A DNA stretch of 64,000 bases from contig CM026557.1 in NCBI GenBank assembly GCA_015143295.1, forward strand, positions 38,635,965 through 38,699,964. Direction: 5' to 3'. The stretch is from Tetracentron sinense. Lineage: Eukaryota > Streptophyta > Magnoliopsida > Trochodendrales > Trochodendraceae. Below, in pieces: positions 45,965 to 57,730 of this stretch (position 1 is the first letter of the stretch; every line of letters starts with the position of its first letter). Under the pieces are notes generated by a model, which was not told the origin of the DNA, did not search any database, and saw only the letters and a program-made list of their open reading frames with translations. The position numbers and the translations under genes were made by a program.

Positions 45965-47740
45965 ATTGCGCATCAATGGCTATACTGCGCCTAAATTCGC
46001 TTTAGATTCTCTGTTGACGTGCGGTGCGTCGGTAGCGTGCTAGCGCAGGTTAGAAAATTTTGAACCGAATATTTCAACATGTTGTTTTGGCGTTTACTGG
46101 GGGGGGGCGTTTTAGTCGATATCTATCGCGCAGGTTAGGAGAACTAGTCTTGTTGAGCTAACTTGCGCATCTAGTTGAGAAGACTAGAAAAGAATCTCGT
46201 GGACCCCGCTTCGAGGCTTGTACTACACGGGAGAGAAACTAATGGGAATACCAGGGGACGTAGAAGTGGGCCATCAAGCATCTTTAGCCTGTTACGGCAT
46301 ACCATTGAAATGGGGCCAAATTAGTATTTCTGATGTTGGGTCGATCCTTGCGCAAATTAGAAAAACCATGAGGTTTTTATTATCTTGAACCTCCAGGCCC
46401 GTGCATGTTAGAGAAAATTCAGAAGTTTGGAGATGGGGTAGAGACTAGAGAGGTTGATATCTGGCGTAAATTAGAAGCAACTGCGCTATTTCTGTTAAAG
46501 TTCGCTTCCCATATACTTGCTGGGCGTATCCTGGAGAATCGTGAAATATTTTTCTTTTTATTTCGTTGGAGCGCGGTGGCGAGGAACAGTCTCCTAGAGG
46601 AGGTCATGGTGATACATTGGCGCATCTTTAAAGTGGGGTTTTGGATTTTCTATAATGCGCCAGGGAGAAAGCCTGACATCTGAGTGCTTGTAATCAAATC
46701 CTTAGCACCAGACTTTCGAGATTTTTTATATGGATACCAATGAGGGTATGTCAATGGCCTGGCTACAAAAACCTCTTGTAAAAGAGCCCATCTCTGGCCC
46801 AAGCCCAAAACCAATGAATGGCGAGCTCCTGGATTCAGGGAAGGTTACCTGTCACATGTATGCTGTATCTAGGCCCTATTCAGTCCATAATTTCATAGAA
46901 AGCCCACTCATAGATTTTGTGGGCTATAGGTTTTTGTACTGTAATTATTGGACGTGCCCATTTAGGGGTGGCCATGGGCAGTGGTTTACTGGGCTAGGCT
47001 AATCTCGACCAAGTCACATTAAAGTGATGCCCATTGAGCTAGGGATGGACTTAAAACTCCTGTGTAGTGAATGAATGTACTGGGCCTAGTTTGACTCAAA
47101 TGTCCTGAACCAAAGACATGAATTAGCTCATGTTAAAGTAACAGTTATAAGGTAGGGGCCAGCCACTTACCAGTTAAAAATTCAAATATTGCAATTTTTT
47201 TTTTGTTAATGGCGAATTCTAATAAGATTAAACTTCTTTACGAAGGAAAGATTGCCCTTGGACTGGAGTTCATTGAGTTTTGATCTTCCATTTAGTGAAA
47301 TACTTTTCTATCCATTTTTTTTTTTAAGGTTACTCAGATTTGATTTTGATAATTTTTATGTATATATTATTAGTTTTCTTTGTTTCCATTTGTTATTGTA
47401 TAATGGGAAAATTCTACGATGAGCTTAGGGAGGAGAACCGATCATCCTGAACAATTGTATACCTTATTAGTTCATGGGCAATGACTAAGACCCAATATGC
47501 ATAGCCCAGCCCAGGTTCGGGATGGTCTTGGCCACTATCTCAGAGGGTCATTTATGTTTGTTCTCAATTTTGGGCCCTAAGATGAGTTTGGGCTGGGGTT
47601 GCACCAACGTTGGTGCAGGCTGCAGCCCAACTCGTATAAATGTTTTCTATCTCCTATACTCAAGTGGGCCAAAATTCCCTCTATTCTAGTAGGACCCTTC
47701 CTATTGGTCCAGTGGATAGTGTGTTATCGTGCCGAGTAAT
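45965..47740. other. 3' flank of the F-box gene, no gene recognised
   Basis: Contains several loose copies of GCGCAGGTTAG/GCGCAAATTAGAA words (46040-46500). A 92-codon frame at 46405-46683 has no domain signature. Confidence 0.3.
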
Positions 47741-47744
47741 TCGA

Positions 47745-48235
47745 TGGATGTTCAAGCCTGTTTATTAAATAAACGAGCTCGAAATCTTGAGCTCGACTTG
47801 TTCATTAAATAAATGAGCTCGAGCTTTAACACACGAGCTCGAGCCGAGTAGTTCATGAGTAGCTTGATTCATTAGATATAGCTATTTATTAGGTTAAAAT
47901 TTTATTTTATTATTCTTGTATAGGTAAAAAAAAATCACAGTATTACCAAAAATTTTATGATTGTTTAAAGGATATTATTATTATGTAAAATACATTATAT
48001 ATTATTAATCTCTACTAGTATATAACAAATATACTTAATTTTAAAATTTAAATGAAGTATATCTAGATATTTAAGTAAGTTAATTATATATATAATCGAG
48101 CTGAACTTTTAACGCCCTGAGTAGGGGTGTGTTCAAGTTTGACTCGTTAATTAAACGAGCTCGAAAATCAAGCTTGAGCTTGACTTGTTTACTAAATAAA
48201 CGAACGAGCTCGAGTTGTTCACGAGCACCTTTGTT
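47745..48235. repeat. AAACGAGCTCG-rich hAT-like repeats
   Basis: Two clusters (47745-47880 and 48125-48235) of AAATAAACGAGCTCG and GAGCTCGAG, separated by AT-rich DNA. The second starts TAGGGGTGTGTTCAAG, the usual end of this repeat class. Confidence 0.5.
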
Positions 48236-48288
48236 TGATAATCACCCTAGTGTATCCTCCAAGGGGAAAAATTGGGTTTGGGTCTCTT

Positions 48289-48750
48289 AGGGTGCGTTCA
48301 TTTGGCGAGGAAGTGGTGGAAGAAAATGAAATTTTCTTGCACTCAATCTGTAAGAAACACACTTTCATTTTCTTGCACTTTCTCAATAGTGACAATTTTA
48401 CACAAAAACTTTTTCCATCTTTTGAAAGAAAATTTAAATTTCTTTTTATTTTATTTTATTTTATTTTCTTTCACCCATTTTCTCGCCCAACGAACACATC
48501 CTAATGTGTTACCTTACTGAGAAAGTGAGAGAAAATAAAAGAAAAGTGAGCTTTCTTGCATTTTTCTTGGTTTGGTGTGCAAAGAAAAATACTTTCATTT
48601 TTCTTGTACTTTCTCAAAAGTGATAAATTTTTTTCCCAAAAACTTCATCCATTTTTTAATTGTTGTTTTTTTTCAAAAAGTTTATTTTCTTTTATTTCTT
48701 TTATTTCTTTCACCCACTGGCTCGCCAAACGGAACACACCCTTAGGAGTG
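48289..48750. mobile_element. MITE family E with internal duplication
   Basis: Left end TAGGGTGCGTTCATTTGGCG. The right end, reverse-complemented, reads TAAGGGTGTGTTCCGTTTGG. The interior holds two versions of CTTTCATTTTYTTG...ACTTTCTCAA.AGTGA...TTTCTTTCACCCA, each followed by a CTCGCC.AACG.ACAC end. One element probably inserted next to or into another. Confidence 0.55.
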
Positions 48751-49019
48751 AAGCAGTTGAAAAGCCACCTAATTTACTAATGTCATACTATTCTAACAAT
48801 TGTCCAGTGTCAAGGAGTCAAGTGTCATGGAGTCAATTACCGTATGCTATGTTTGGTTGTCGAGAAAATAAGCAAGATCATGGAAAAGAAAAGAAAATTT
48901 TGGATTAATACTATATATTCTGATGAACCCTGACCCTTATTTTCTAGTCCTGTAATGAAACCCGAATGACTAAAAGACTAATAAAATCTTATGATATCCT
49001 AATAGGTGTTTTTTGGTAC

Positions 49020-49205
49020 AAGTCATATTATTAGGCCGCAACTCCGGTTAGTAGTATTAGTATCTATTCTAGGTTAGTGGGTTAATATCTAGCATTTGAA
49101 GTTTGGCAGATGGTGGATATTACAACCATCGTATCCCTCAGGACTCGTCATGGGACCTAACCCCAAAGAGGGAGACACATGACCACTGGGACAATCCCAT
49201 GGTGT
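49020..49205. repeat. Dispersed repeat (ATTACAACCATCG family)
   Basis: GATATTACAACCATCGTATCCCT, with upstream TAGTAGTATTAGTATCTATT, recurs at 52255-52440 (TATTACAACCATCGCATCCC) and more weakly at 16270. Confidence 0.5.
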
Positions 49206-49448
49206 GAGAACAGAGTTTCAATTCCTACTAAATCTAATACAATCTCTAGCTTAAGCATAACATGGTAACATAATGTGGAAGCAAGAATATAAAAACGGAA
49301 ACGGAGAGCTAGGACGGAAAAGCAGAAGAGTTTTTCTTCCAGAGATTTTAGAAGACCAAAGCTTTAGAGAGAATCGCGATTTGAGGAGAAATCCATTTTA
49401 ATGCATAAGCAACAAAAACACATCTATCTACTACTATATGCTAGAGTT

Positions 49449-49729
49449 GGCTTCGGATTCTCTCTGGCCTGTGCCAGAGAGATGCTCTCGGGCCACCACA
49501 TTGAAGCGACAAGTGGAGGGAGAAGTCATTTCATTTCTCCCCTGATTTCGACTTCTCCCCATTTGATATATCACTCCCTTTATCTCACCATTTTATCACC
49601 ATGTGTCAAATAAAGGGGGGAGAGGTCAAAATCATGGGCCCCATAAAATGACTTCTCCCTCCACTTGTCGCTTCATTTGTGTTGGCCCGAGAGCATCTCT
49701 CTGGCACGGGCCAGAGAGAATCCAAAGCC
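49449..49729. mobile_element. MULE-type MITE, copy 3
   Basis: Ends GGCTTCGGATTCTCTCTGGC and the reverse complement of GCCAGAGAGAATCCAAAGCC. Arms are inverted over about 90 bp (GATGCTCTCGGGCCA, AAGCGACAAGTGGAGGGAGA). A perfect 9-bp target duplication, GCTAGAGTT, lies at 49440-49448 and 49730-49738. The youngest-looking copy of the family. Confidence 0.92.
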
Positions 49730-49739
49730 GCTAGAGTTA

Positions 49740-50879
49740 GTATGAGTTGGCAGTCTTCACATGATGCCACATAGGATTAACATGTGAAGCCACGTGGATT
49801 ACTCTACACCCATCTATTACTCTCCTCTAGCCACCTAGGATCTCCCTTCATCCATCCAAATTCTCACCATTAAAACTAATAAATGAGTCCCGCCCATTTT
49901 CTATCTCAACCCATCTCATTCATCTCCTTTTCTCTTTTCAGTTCAGTTCATTTCACACAGTCTCTACCCGTCCATCTTCCCACCATATTCACTTCATCCC
50001 ATGGAAATAGAGAATAGAGAAGGTAACTCTCTTGAACCCTTGGTCTCCCTTCAGATGGTTGTGGAGTTCTAATTCAAATGAGACTTTGCAACTCACCAAC
50101 AAGAACCGAAATGACATGGTGAGAATTAGCATCATAAGATCTGATAGCTTCTCCGCATGATATGCTCTAATACCTGCCAATCTTCGTTAACCACATTTGA
50201 TTATTCAGCAACAATGATTACTGCTCCAACTACTAAAGACGCGGATGAAGCACATGGGAAAAGGAGTATGTCATGGGCCTTCCTTAGGGTTTATATACCC
50301 TTGCCCATAGGCCCCTCTTTCACTCTCATGATTTCGTAAGTTAGTCTTCCCCTCTTTATTCATTAAAGAAAAAAAGGAAGGTACGATGAGACTCAATGAA
50401 GTTATTCATCACAAAGGATATAGCTTATGTGATATTGATGGTGGTCATGAGATCTCTTCATCAAGAGATGATGGCTGTGTGAGAATCGTGATTGTTTGAG
50501 AAGCAAACCATGAACCCATTGGTGGCCGTACACCCCTTCTCCCATTGATCACCGTGAGCTACTCTCTCTTGTGGCTGTAAGATCCTTCTCTTGCTCTTCT
50601 GAAGTCGTACACCCCCTTGATTGGATCTTGGTTCGAGGAGATTACTTCGACGCATCAGCAAAAGCTAAGTAACAACGGTAGCGGAAGCAGCTGTGTCTGA
50701 TTCTGCAGCAAGTTTACTGGGTGGGTGTTTGACGAGCCCGAGTGTTAGGCCTATTATTATGGGTAGGAGGGAGAGGGATAGGGGGCTTCTCTCTAGTGAG
50801 ACACTTCGAAGGCGCCGATGATCAAGAGCCGGAAGTGTTGGAGCTGTTGGAAATTATTAAGACCTTTATCCATTTTCCT
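49740..50879. other. Intergenic, no feature recognised
   Basis: Small open frames only. Part of 50560-50650 is C/T-rich. Nothing assignable. Confidence 0.3.
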
Positions 50880-51279
50880 CATTACAAAAATAATTGCATG
50901 TGGCGGCCGATTTTTGAAGGCGGTTAGTAAAATCCGCCGCCATATATGGTATACCACGGTGGTATTATAATACCGCCATCCAAGCTGTTTTCCGAACAAA
51001 ATTCACGACGGTTAATTTATACCCGCCGTAATGTACTATATGACGACGGGTTTATACCTAACCGTCATGGTAGGCTTTCCCTCCAACCCTTTTGGTTTCC
51101 CGCCTTCGCAATGGTGGCAAACATAGAACGGCGGTTTTAAGAAAAACCGTTGTTAAGATTATAGTATGGACGGCGGATTTAGTGTAACCGCAGTAGTATG
51201 TTCATATATGATGGCGGTATGTGGAAATTGCCGTGATAGTTAATTAATATCATCACGATACTTTCTTCTTTCTTCCTCT

Positions 51280-51660
51280 CCTACTCACTGCTCTCTGCTC
51301 TCCTGCTCTCTAGCTCTCCGGTCACTGCCCCACCTCCGACCACTTGAAGTCCGGCGACCCCACCATCTCCGACGACCTCCGACCAGCGTCGACGACCTGC
51401 AGCATTCTCTCCAGTGACCTGCTCGTTCTCGGCGGCCACATCCGGAACCTCTAGTGACATCCGAAACCTCCTGCCAAACTCAGGTGATCCCTCGAAACTG
51501 ACATGCAAGCCATTTTTTTTGCTTTTGGCTTTCTCTCTCTTAACTCTCCCTCTCTTTCAACTGCTGCAAAAAGACCATCAAGTTCACAGCACTAGCGCCG
51601 GACACCACCACCTCCATCTTCATCTTCTCCACGTTGCTGTACACAGGTGAGCCCCATATC
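51280..51660 (+). other. GC-rich exon-like insert within the CACTA element
   Basis: C/T-rich leader, then proline/threonine/serine-rich frames, ending CTGTACACAG/GTGAGCCCC, which looks like a splice donor. It may be the untranslated first exon of an ancestral CACTA gene or captured host sequence. No domain recognised. Confidence 0.35.
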
Positions 51661-52254
51661 CTTTTTTTTTTAAATAATTTTTTTCTTTTAGTTTGGAATT
51701 TTAGATTTAGTTAAAATGGATTGAATTATGTTAATTCATGTTTTTGATTTTTTAAAATTTAATTAGTTTATCTCAAATTTTAGTTTGTATATTAGGGTAG
51801 TTGGAAACCAGTTAAAATATCTTTTTTGAACAAAACACTAGTTTAATTTTTCAAATCCTGTTTAAGTTAGTTTAGGCTAGCTTCAAATTGATTGATAATT
51901 CTGAATTTTCTTAGTTTTTATTTTTAGCTAGTATTAACCTAGCTAAAATTTTGATTCTAGTTTATGTTGTTAGATTTAACTTCATCATGTGGGTTAGCTT
52001 GTTTATACCATGGTTAGTTTTCCTTTCCATATATTAATTTCTGGTTTGGATCTTAGGTATTGGGGATTAGGTCTTAAGTTGGTAAATCTAGTTTTAGATA
52101 GTGCTGATAGGTTAATTTTAATTTGTATCAAATCTGATTTCATGTTAATTACACTGATTCTTATGTAAAGACATAGTGAATTTTAGCTCTATGTTGGACC
52201 TTTCACCACATGGAATGTTTTATTTCAATTGACAGCATTCATTTTTTTTCTTTT

Positions 52255-52440
52255 AAAAGTCATATGAGTACTTAGTCGGCAATCAGATTAATAGTGTTAA
52301 TATTTGTTCTAAGTTAATAGGATAATGTCTAACATTTGTTAAAGCTTGTCGAAGGATATATATTACAACCATCGCATCCCTTAACCATCTCAGAAACTAC
52401 CCACTGGGAACACTTTACTATTCCGACATCCTCATGTTGT
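52255..52440. repeat. Dispersed repeat inside CACTA
   Basis: Second good copy of the 49020-49205 repeat (TATTACAACCATCGCATCCC). Confidence 0.5.
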
Positions 52441-52486
52441 TTTATTTGTTTAGTTAGGTTTAACCGCAATTAAAGACAGGGGCGGA

Positions 52487-52680
52487 GCCAAGGGGGGGCC
52501 TGGGGGGCACGTGCCTAGGGGTGGTTATTGAACAAAATGTTCGTGAACTAGCTACTCAGGCTCGGCTCGTTAAAAACTCGAGTATCGTTCGTTTATTTAG
52601 TAAACGAGCCGAGCTTGGACACTGTTTTTGAGCTCGTTTAGTAAACGAGCCAAGCTTGAACACACCCCTACTCGACTTGA
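52487..52680. repeat. Nested hAT-like repeats
   Basis: CAGGGGCGGAGCCAAGG at 52487 is a hAT-like end. Next comes TAGGGGTGGTTATTGAACAA...AAACGAGCC...GAACACACCCCTA, an inverted-end unit rich in AAACGAGCCGAGC words. A (TA)n(TTTA)n tract follows at 52697-52743. Confidence 0.5.
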
Positions 52681-52695
52681 TAAAAGCTCAGTTTG

Positions 52696-52730
<35 letters not shown>

Positions 52731-53407
52731 TTATTTATTTATTTGAAATATATATATAATTTATTTAAATACTAAAAATAAATATGTTTATATATTTATT
52801 TTATTTATTAGTTAAGTATATAGAATTAATTAAATACCGCGGCAGGTTGACCCGCCGTGTTATTGGTCATAAATAATGGTGGTGGAATTCGCTGTGATAG
52901 AGTTAAGAAAGGACGGCAGTTCAACCCGCTGTGTTATTTGTCATAAATAACGGCGGTAGAAGTCGCCGTGACAGAGTTAAGAAAGGATGGCGGTACAAGA
53001 CGCCGTTATATGAAACGGAAGCAAGGCGGTTATTAACCGCAGGGCTTTAGTGATATAAGACGGTGGATTCTTGTAACCGCCGTGCATATCCGCCGCCATA
53101 AGATTTCCCGACAAGATAATCTTCGATGGGTTACTGCACCGCAGTGATACATTATGACCACGGTGATTTAAGATATCACGACGGCTTTGAACCGCCGTAA
53201 CAAACCTTGAATATTGTAGTGCCTTAATTCCATGTTTTCCCAATCTCCTCCTTCATTGTTCTTAGATGCTTATGCGAAGTCATTTGCAGTTGCTCACAAA
53301 TTATGAAGAACTAAATACCACCTAAACTATCCATTAAACAAGTTTCAAAATCTACCTTACACATCTTTAATTTTTAAGAGCTATGCAATGTACTTTGACA
53401 TTAGTCA

Positions 53408-55747
53408 TGTAACGACCCCAAAATCCTACAAGGCTAAAATAAGACTTTGGAATCGTCACATTACTTAAATCTGCTTAAAAATTCATGCATACAAGGCTAC
53501 TACACGAGTCTCCAAAAATGAGGATAACAAAATTCCGATTTCATCAAACTCAAACCATCCTGTACAACGGTTATCTGCCCAACATAATAAAATCCAACAT
53601 AAACAAAATGTCTAAAACCCAACTGTAAAGTAATCAAATGAGCAACATCATCTAAAAGTCTATTACAAAAACCACAGCCAAGCAAACATAAACTAATAGG
53701 TGTAGCCACCCAAGCCTCCGGTTCATTTTTTGGAAGGCTCACCTTCACCACCTTCTTCGATGTAAGCTTCCTCAATCCACGGCTCCGCCGTGTACTCCTG
53801 CTCTAAACCTGCTAAGACAAAGTCCAGCTGAGTACAAAGGTACTCAGTGTATATAAAATCCAACCAACAACATAATATACCTGCACTTGGGTAAAAACAT
53901 ATCTAATAGCATAATAACATAATCAGAGTATGGAAGAACGTGTGCGCATATACATCATATCATCACCTTGACATGTGAACTTGTGAGAATCTTAGACTTA
54001 GAAGACAATATACTTATGAGCTGCTTATGCTTATGAGACCACGTGCTTGTGAGATGCTTATGTTTATGCACTTATTCAGATCATACAATGATGTGACATG
54101 CCGTTCTTGGCGGATACGCACCATGTCTAAGAATCAAATGGTTGACATGCCGTTCTTGGCGGATACGGACCATGCCTATGAATCAAATGTAATTGACATG
54201 CCGTTCTTGGCAGATACGGACCATGCCTATGCTTATGCTTATTCAGAATGTCATACGTATGCTATGCTCATGCTTGTGGTCCACATGTGTGACTTGTGAG
54301 ACTCTTATCTTGACATACACGTGCATATGTGCTTAAGTGTCGAAATAAACATTCGAGTTGGTAATTGCTTAGATTCCGATCTCCTACCATGGAAACTCCA
54401 CTATACTGTCTCATACCAAATAGTTAGAGAATTCCCGGTTTGAGGGATGTTCCTCTAAGTTCTTACCTTCCCGACTATCAATTTCCATGCAAGTAATTAG
54501 ACATACTTAACGAACAATCGCATATACATATCTTATCATAATTCATGTCACAATTCATAATCAATTTACCACCGTTTCATAAGAGTATGATAGTATTTAT
54601 CATCTCAAGCATTTTCACAAACACCTTGGGTACGCATATTATGAATCCATTGCCCTTCTACATTTCTAACATTCCATCAAGCCATAAACCATTTATACAA
54701 TCCAAATATCGTTTACATCCACATATTAATCCAATCCTTCATACATTTCCCATCTTCCATACATTCTATCCACATTCTAATCCACATTTCCATCCACATT
54801 TCCATCCATAATTAGCTTACTTCATAGAAAATTTGGGAAAAATGCATCTAATCTTTATTCTATCATTTCTATCATATTAACATTCACGAAACATTGAAAT
54901 AGAGTTGATTAGGATAGTATATTGACCTTAGGAATCCTTTCCTTGGATTCAAAATGCTCCCGAGGTGATTTGGGGAAGCTTTCCAAGCTCTCCTTGTAAT
55001 ATCCAAGCTATCTCTTTCTTCTCAAAGAAATCTCTCTCTCAAAGCCCTAGGTTTTCTCTCCCTTTTTGCCAAATTAGGTTAGAAATAGGTAGAGTATTCT
55101 AATACCCCGAAATAGGATCCCTATTTATACCCCCAAGGGTTGAGGACCAAAAGACCAAAAAGCCCTTACTGAAATTCTGCAAAACAAGAAAGACCGAGCG
55201 ATCGGTGGTTATGACTGAGCTCTCGGTCAAAAACACCCTCTCTGGAAAAATTCCCCATACAAAAAAGTTTACCATTCGATAGCTACCGATCGATCGGTTG
55301 TGGACCGATCAATCGCTACTTCTGACCAAGCGATTGGTTTTGTACCGAGTGATCGGTTTTGTATCGATCGATCCCTAGCGATCGGTGTTCTGTAGATTTT
55401 AACCAATTTTACTGTTTTGGTCATAACTTTTGACTCGTTCGTCGGATTTCGATGATTCAACTTGCATTGGATTCTTCTTTCGAAAAGAAACATTTCTGCT
55501 ATTTTAGAATTTCTAAATTCCCTTTTATTTATGGACCAAATTATCTCCAAAGTTGACTGATCTGCAATTCCATAAGACAAAACATCGGAAAACCCACTTT
55601 TGACTTAGCTTAGACTAAAATATGGAAAAATATTACACATGAACCTCGAAGAGGGTTCCAATACCTTTCTAATGGTTTAAGAATCACTCAATTCCAATAA
55701 ATGGTGCCAAAACTGAAGCTTCCTAAAGGTCAGGGTGTGATATGACA
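53408..55747 (-). mobile_element. Long LTR (2340 bp), 3' LTR type
   Basis: On the minus strand it begins TGTCATATCACACCCTGACC and ends TTTTGGGGTCGTTACA. A TATA box (GGTATAAATAGGG) lies near 55112. U3 contains CGATCGATCGG palindromes at about 55190-55385. A three-copy repeat of about 50 bp (ACATGCCGTTCTTGGCGGAT) fills 54096-54230. The purine-rich AATCGGAGGGA just before its start looks like a polypurine tract, so this is a 3' LTR with a short internal remnant to about 55960. Flanks AGGGA and TGACT do not match, so the partner LTR is gone. Confidence 0.72.
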
Positions 55748-55974
55748 TCCCTCCGATTACAAGTTTGATTAAGCCTTAATCACACTATACCAATTAGATA
55801 TTAATACATAAACATTAAAACATCACAAGGACTATAATACTCTCAATGCTTGAAATTAAAAACATGAAAAAGATCTGAGTCTCTACAAGTCATGTATGAT
55901 GTTCAATACAATGAACAGGGAGATTGATGATGAAATACAAGGACATACCTTCTTGATGGTTGGTGACATTTTTT

Positions 55975-56118
55975 TACAAGGACATACTTTAATCGCATTT
56001 TTATGTTTTTTTTCTTTAATTAAATATTAATTTTTGTCTTATGAGTAGTGAGTTGTAATTTGTTCTAATTTTATTTTCTTTATTTGCATACCCATGCATC
56101 GCACGGGGTGTTTGCTAG
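55975..56118 (+). mobile_element. Helitron-like 3' end (first of three)
   Basis: Ends CCCATGCATCGCACGGGGTGTTTGCTAG: hairpin then CTAG at 56115-56118. The 5' boundary is not visible. Confidence 0.5.
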
Positions 56119-56677
56119 TTATATTATATACTGAAGAAATAGGATGCCAATGTGGCATCCCTCTTTGCTCTTCCTTTTCCATTTTTGATGCCATGTCATC
56201 TCAATAGTATCCACAATAAATGCATCTCCCTCATTTTTCCCCATCCTATTAATTACAATTAATCCTCCACTACTCAATAAATGCATTTCCCTCATTTATC
56301 CCCACCCTATTAATTACAATTAATCCCCCACTACTCCCATTAATCTATCCTCACCCCAATTAAGTATACTAATTAAAATAATTAGTATAATTAAACTCGT
56401 TAAGTAAACTATCTTAAAACTCCAATCTATCCATCTACCCTTGGTTTTTAGAAAAAAAAATAAATTTTAACCTTAAGTTAATAAACCTTAACCAAGGTTA
56501 AAGGGGTTAAAAGGGACATGCGGTAAGAGGAGGGGTAAAGAATCGGTTTCCTTTATTTTATTTCCCTCCGATTGCTTTTAGTTTTTTCTTTCATTTTTTA
56601 TTGTTAATAATTATTTGACTTATATCTTTTTTTTCTTCTAGCAATCTCCTCCGTGCATCGCACGAGCTCCTTACTAG
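56119..56677 (+). mobile_element. Helitron-like element (second of three), 559 bp
   Basis: Starts TTATATTATATACTGAAG immediately after the preceding CTAG. It ends CCGTGCATCGCACGAGCTCC followed by TTACTAG (56674-56677). The interior includes a MITE-core piece at 56400-56560 (CCATCTACCCTTGGTTTTTAG, GGTTAAAAGGGACATG). Confidence 0.6.
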
Positions 56678-56855
56678 TCTTTACTATTATAATGGGAGAA
56701 GCAGGCGTAGCCTGAATTTTTCAAAATTCCTAAACTACCCTTATATAAAACAAAACTTTAATTTAATATTTTACTTTAATTCCCAAACCACCCTTATCTA
56801 TCTATTTAAAGAATAGAATCACAGTCAATCGCAATTGAACTTGGGGAATAGGATC
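56678..56855 (+). mobile_element. Helitron-like 5' end (third of three), truncated
   Basis: TCTTTACTATTATAATGGGAG follows the previous CTAG with no spacer. It matches the 34053 element for about 170 bases (AATTCCCAAAC, AATCACAGTCAATCGCAATT) and then homology stops. Confidence 0.6.
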
Positions 56856-57589
56856 TTTTTGAGGAAAAATCCAAAAAATCATTGCTTGATTGAAGTATGT
56901 TAACTAGAGTAGCAAATTTTCGAGAACATTTCCTAGGTTGGTGGTTGATTGAAGTATCCTTGGGAGCCACACCAATTCATTATATTGAAGATACAAAATA
57001 TACAAAGTTTTCTCTCTCAAAAAAATTACGGTCACTTCTCACAACTTGTTAACCTAAAAAATACGCATACAGCTATATGTTTAGGGTTAAACTGTAAAGC
57101 TGAAAATACCCCTATAGAAACACTAAATAATACTAAGAAAAAATACGTTGCCACCTGCCACCCCCCGGGAAATCTGCTAAAGGTTGTCTACATACATTCC
57201 CAACAGAGGGTATATGATACTCCTCTCCGATTTCAGCTCCTTGCTTTTTTTTATGATGTTTCAGGGCTCCTAGGCCAGGATGTCTTTGTTAGCTGGCCTT
57301 GCCCCAATCTAACAAACAATAAAAAAGATAAGGGTTTGTTTGTTTTTGTTTTGAATTCATCAACAAAGAAATAATATAGGTGAGAGAAGAGGCTTGGGAG
57401 TTGAGACTTAGGGGGGAATGTTGGTTTGTGCTGTTGACATGATTTCAGGCTAACATTTGGGCGTTTACTCTCTCTCTCTCTCTCTCTGGGCTGAAGAAGT
57501 CTAACTTTAGTTGGACACCACACTACCACCAAAACCGCACATCCTCGTTCATGTCGCTTATAATACATTAAAAAAACATGAAAAGAAAT

Positions 57590-57730
57590 GGGAAATTTTC
57601 AAGAACATCTTTAGCTCTCCGTCTCTCTTATTCTCTCGTTTTAGAGAAGTAGTTCAAGAGGGGCCAGCTTTTCTTCTCATGATTATCTTCTTGGGGTTTT
57701 TTTCGACGTTATACTTAAGAAGGATCACCT
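57590..57730 (+). other. Inferred 5' UTR exon of SEC15
   Basis: A pyrimidine-rich leader follows a TATAATA near 57560 and ends at a strong donor, CACCT/gtgagt (57731). It would join the acceptor tgtgcag at 59079, removing a 1349-bp intron with a T-rich start. Long 5' UTR introns are common in plant housekeeping genes. A (CT)n tract lies at 57471-57487. Confidence 0.5.

Larger units (their letters stand above)
50880..53221. mobile_element. CACTA (En/Spm) transposon, non-autonomous, 2342 bp
   Basis: Right end, reverse-complemented: CACTACAATATTCAAGG. Left end: CATTACAAAAATAATTG (one change in the CACTA motif). The 3-bp target duplication CCT lies at 50877-50879 and 53222-53224. Both subterminal regions (50905-51240 and 52835-53215) carry many inverted copies of CGGCGGTT / ACCGCCGT, the usual transposase binding words. 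The interior has a GC-rich, exon-like stretch at 51290-51650 and a nested hAT-like repeat. No intact transposase. Confidence 0.9.

Noticed and set aside
46405..46683. 92-aa open frame after the F-box gene
   Set aside because: No homology recognised, no promoter or splice signals, and composed partly of local repeat words.
54027..54299. 90-aa repetitive open frame
   Set aside because: Produced by the three-copy tandem repeat inside an LTR; no start context or relatives known.
56949..57374. 141-aa open frame upstream of SEC15
   Set aside because: No ATG at the stated start and no recognisable domain; it overlaps the promoter/leader region.
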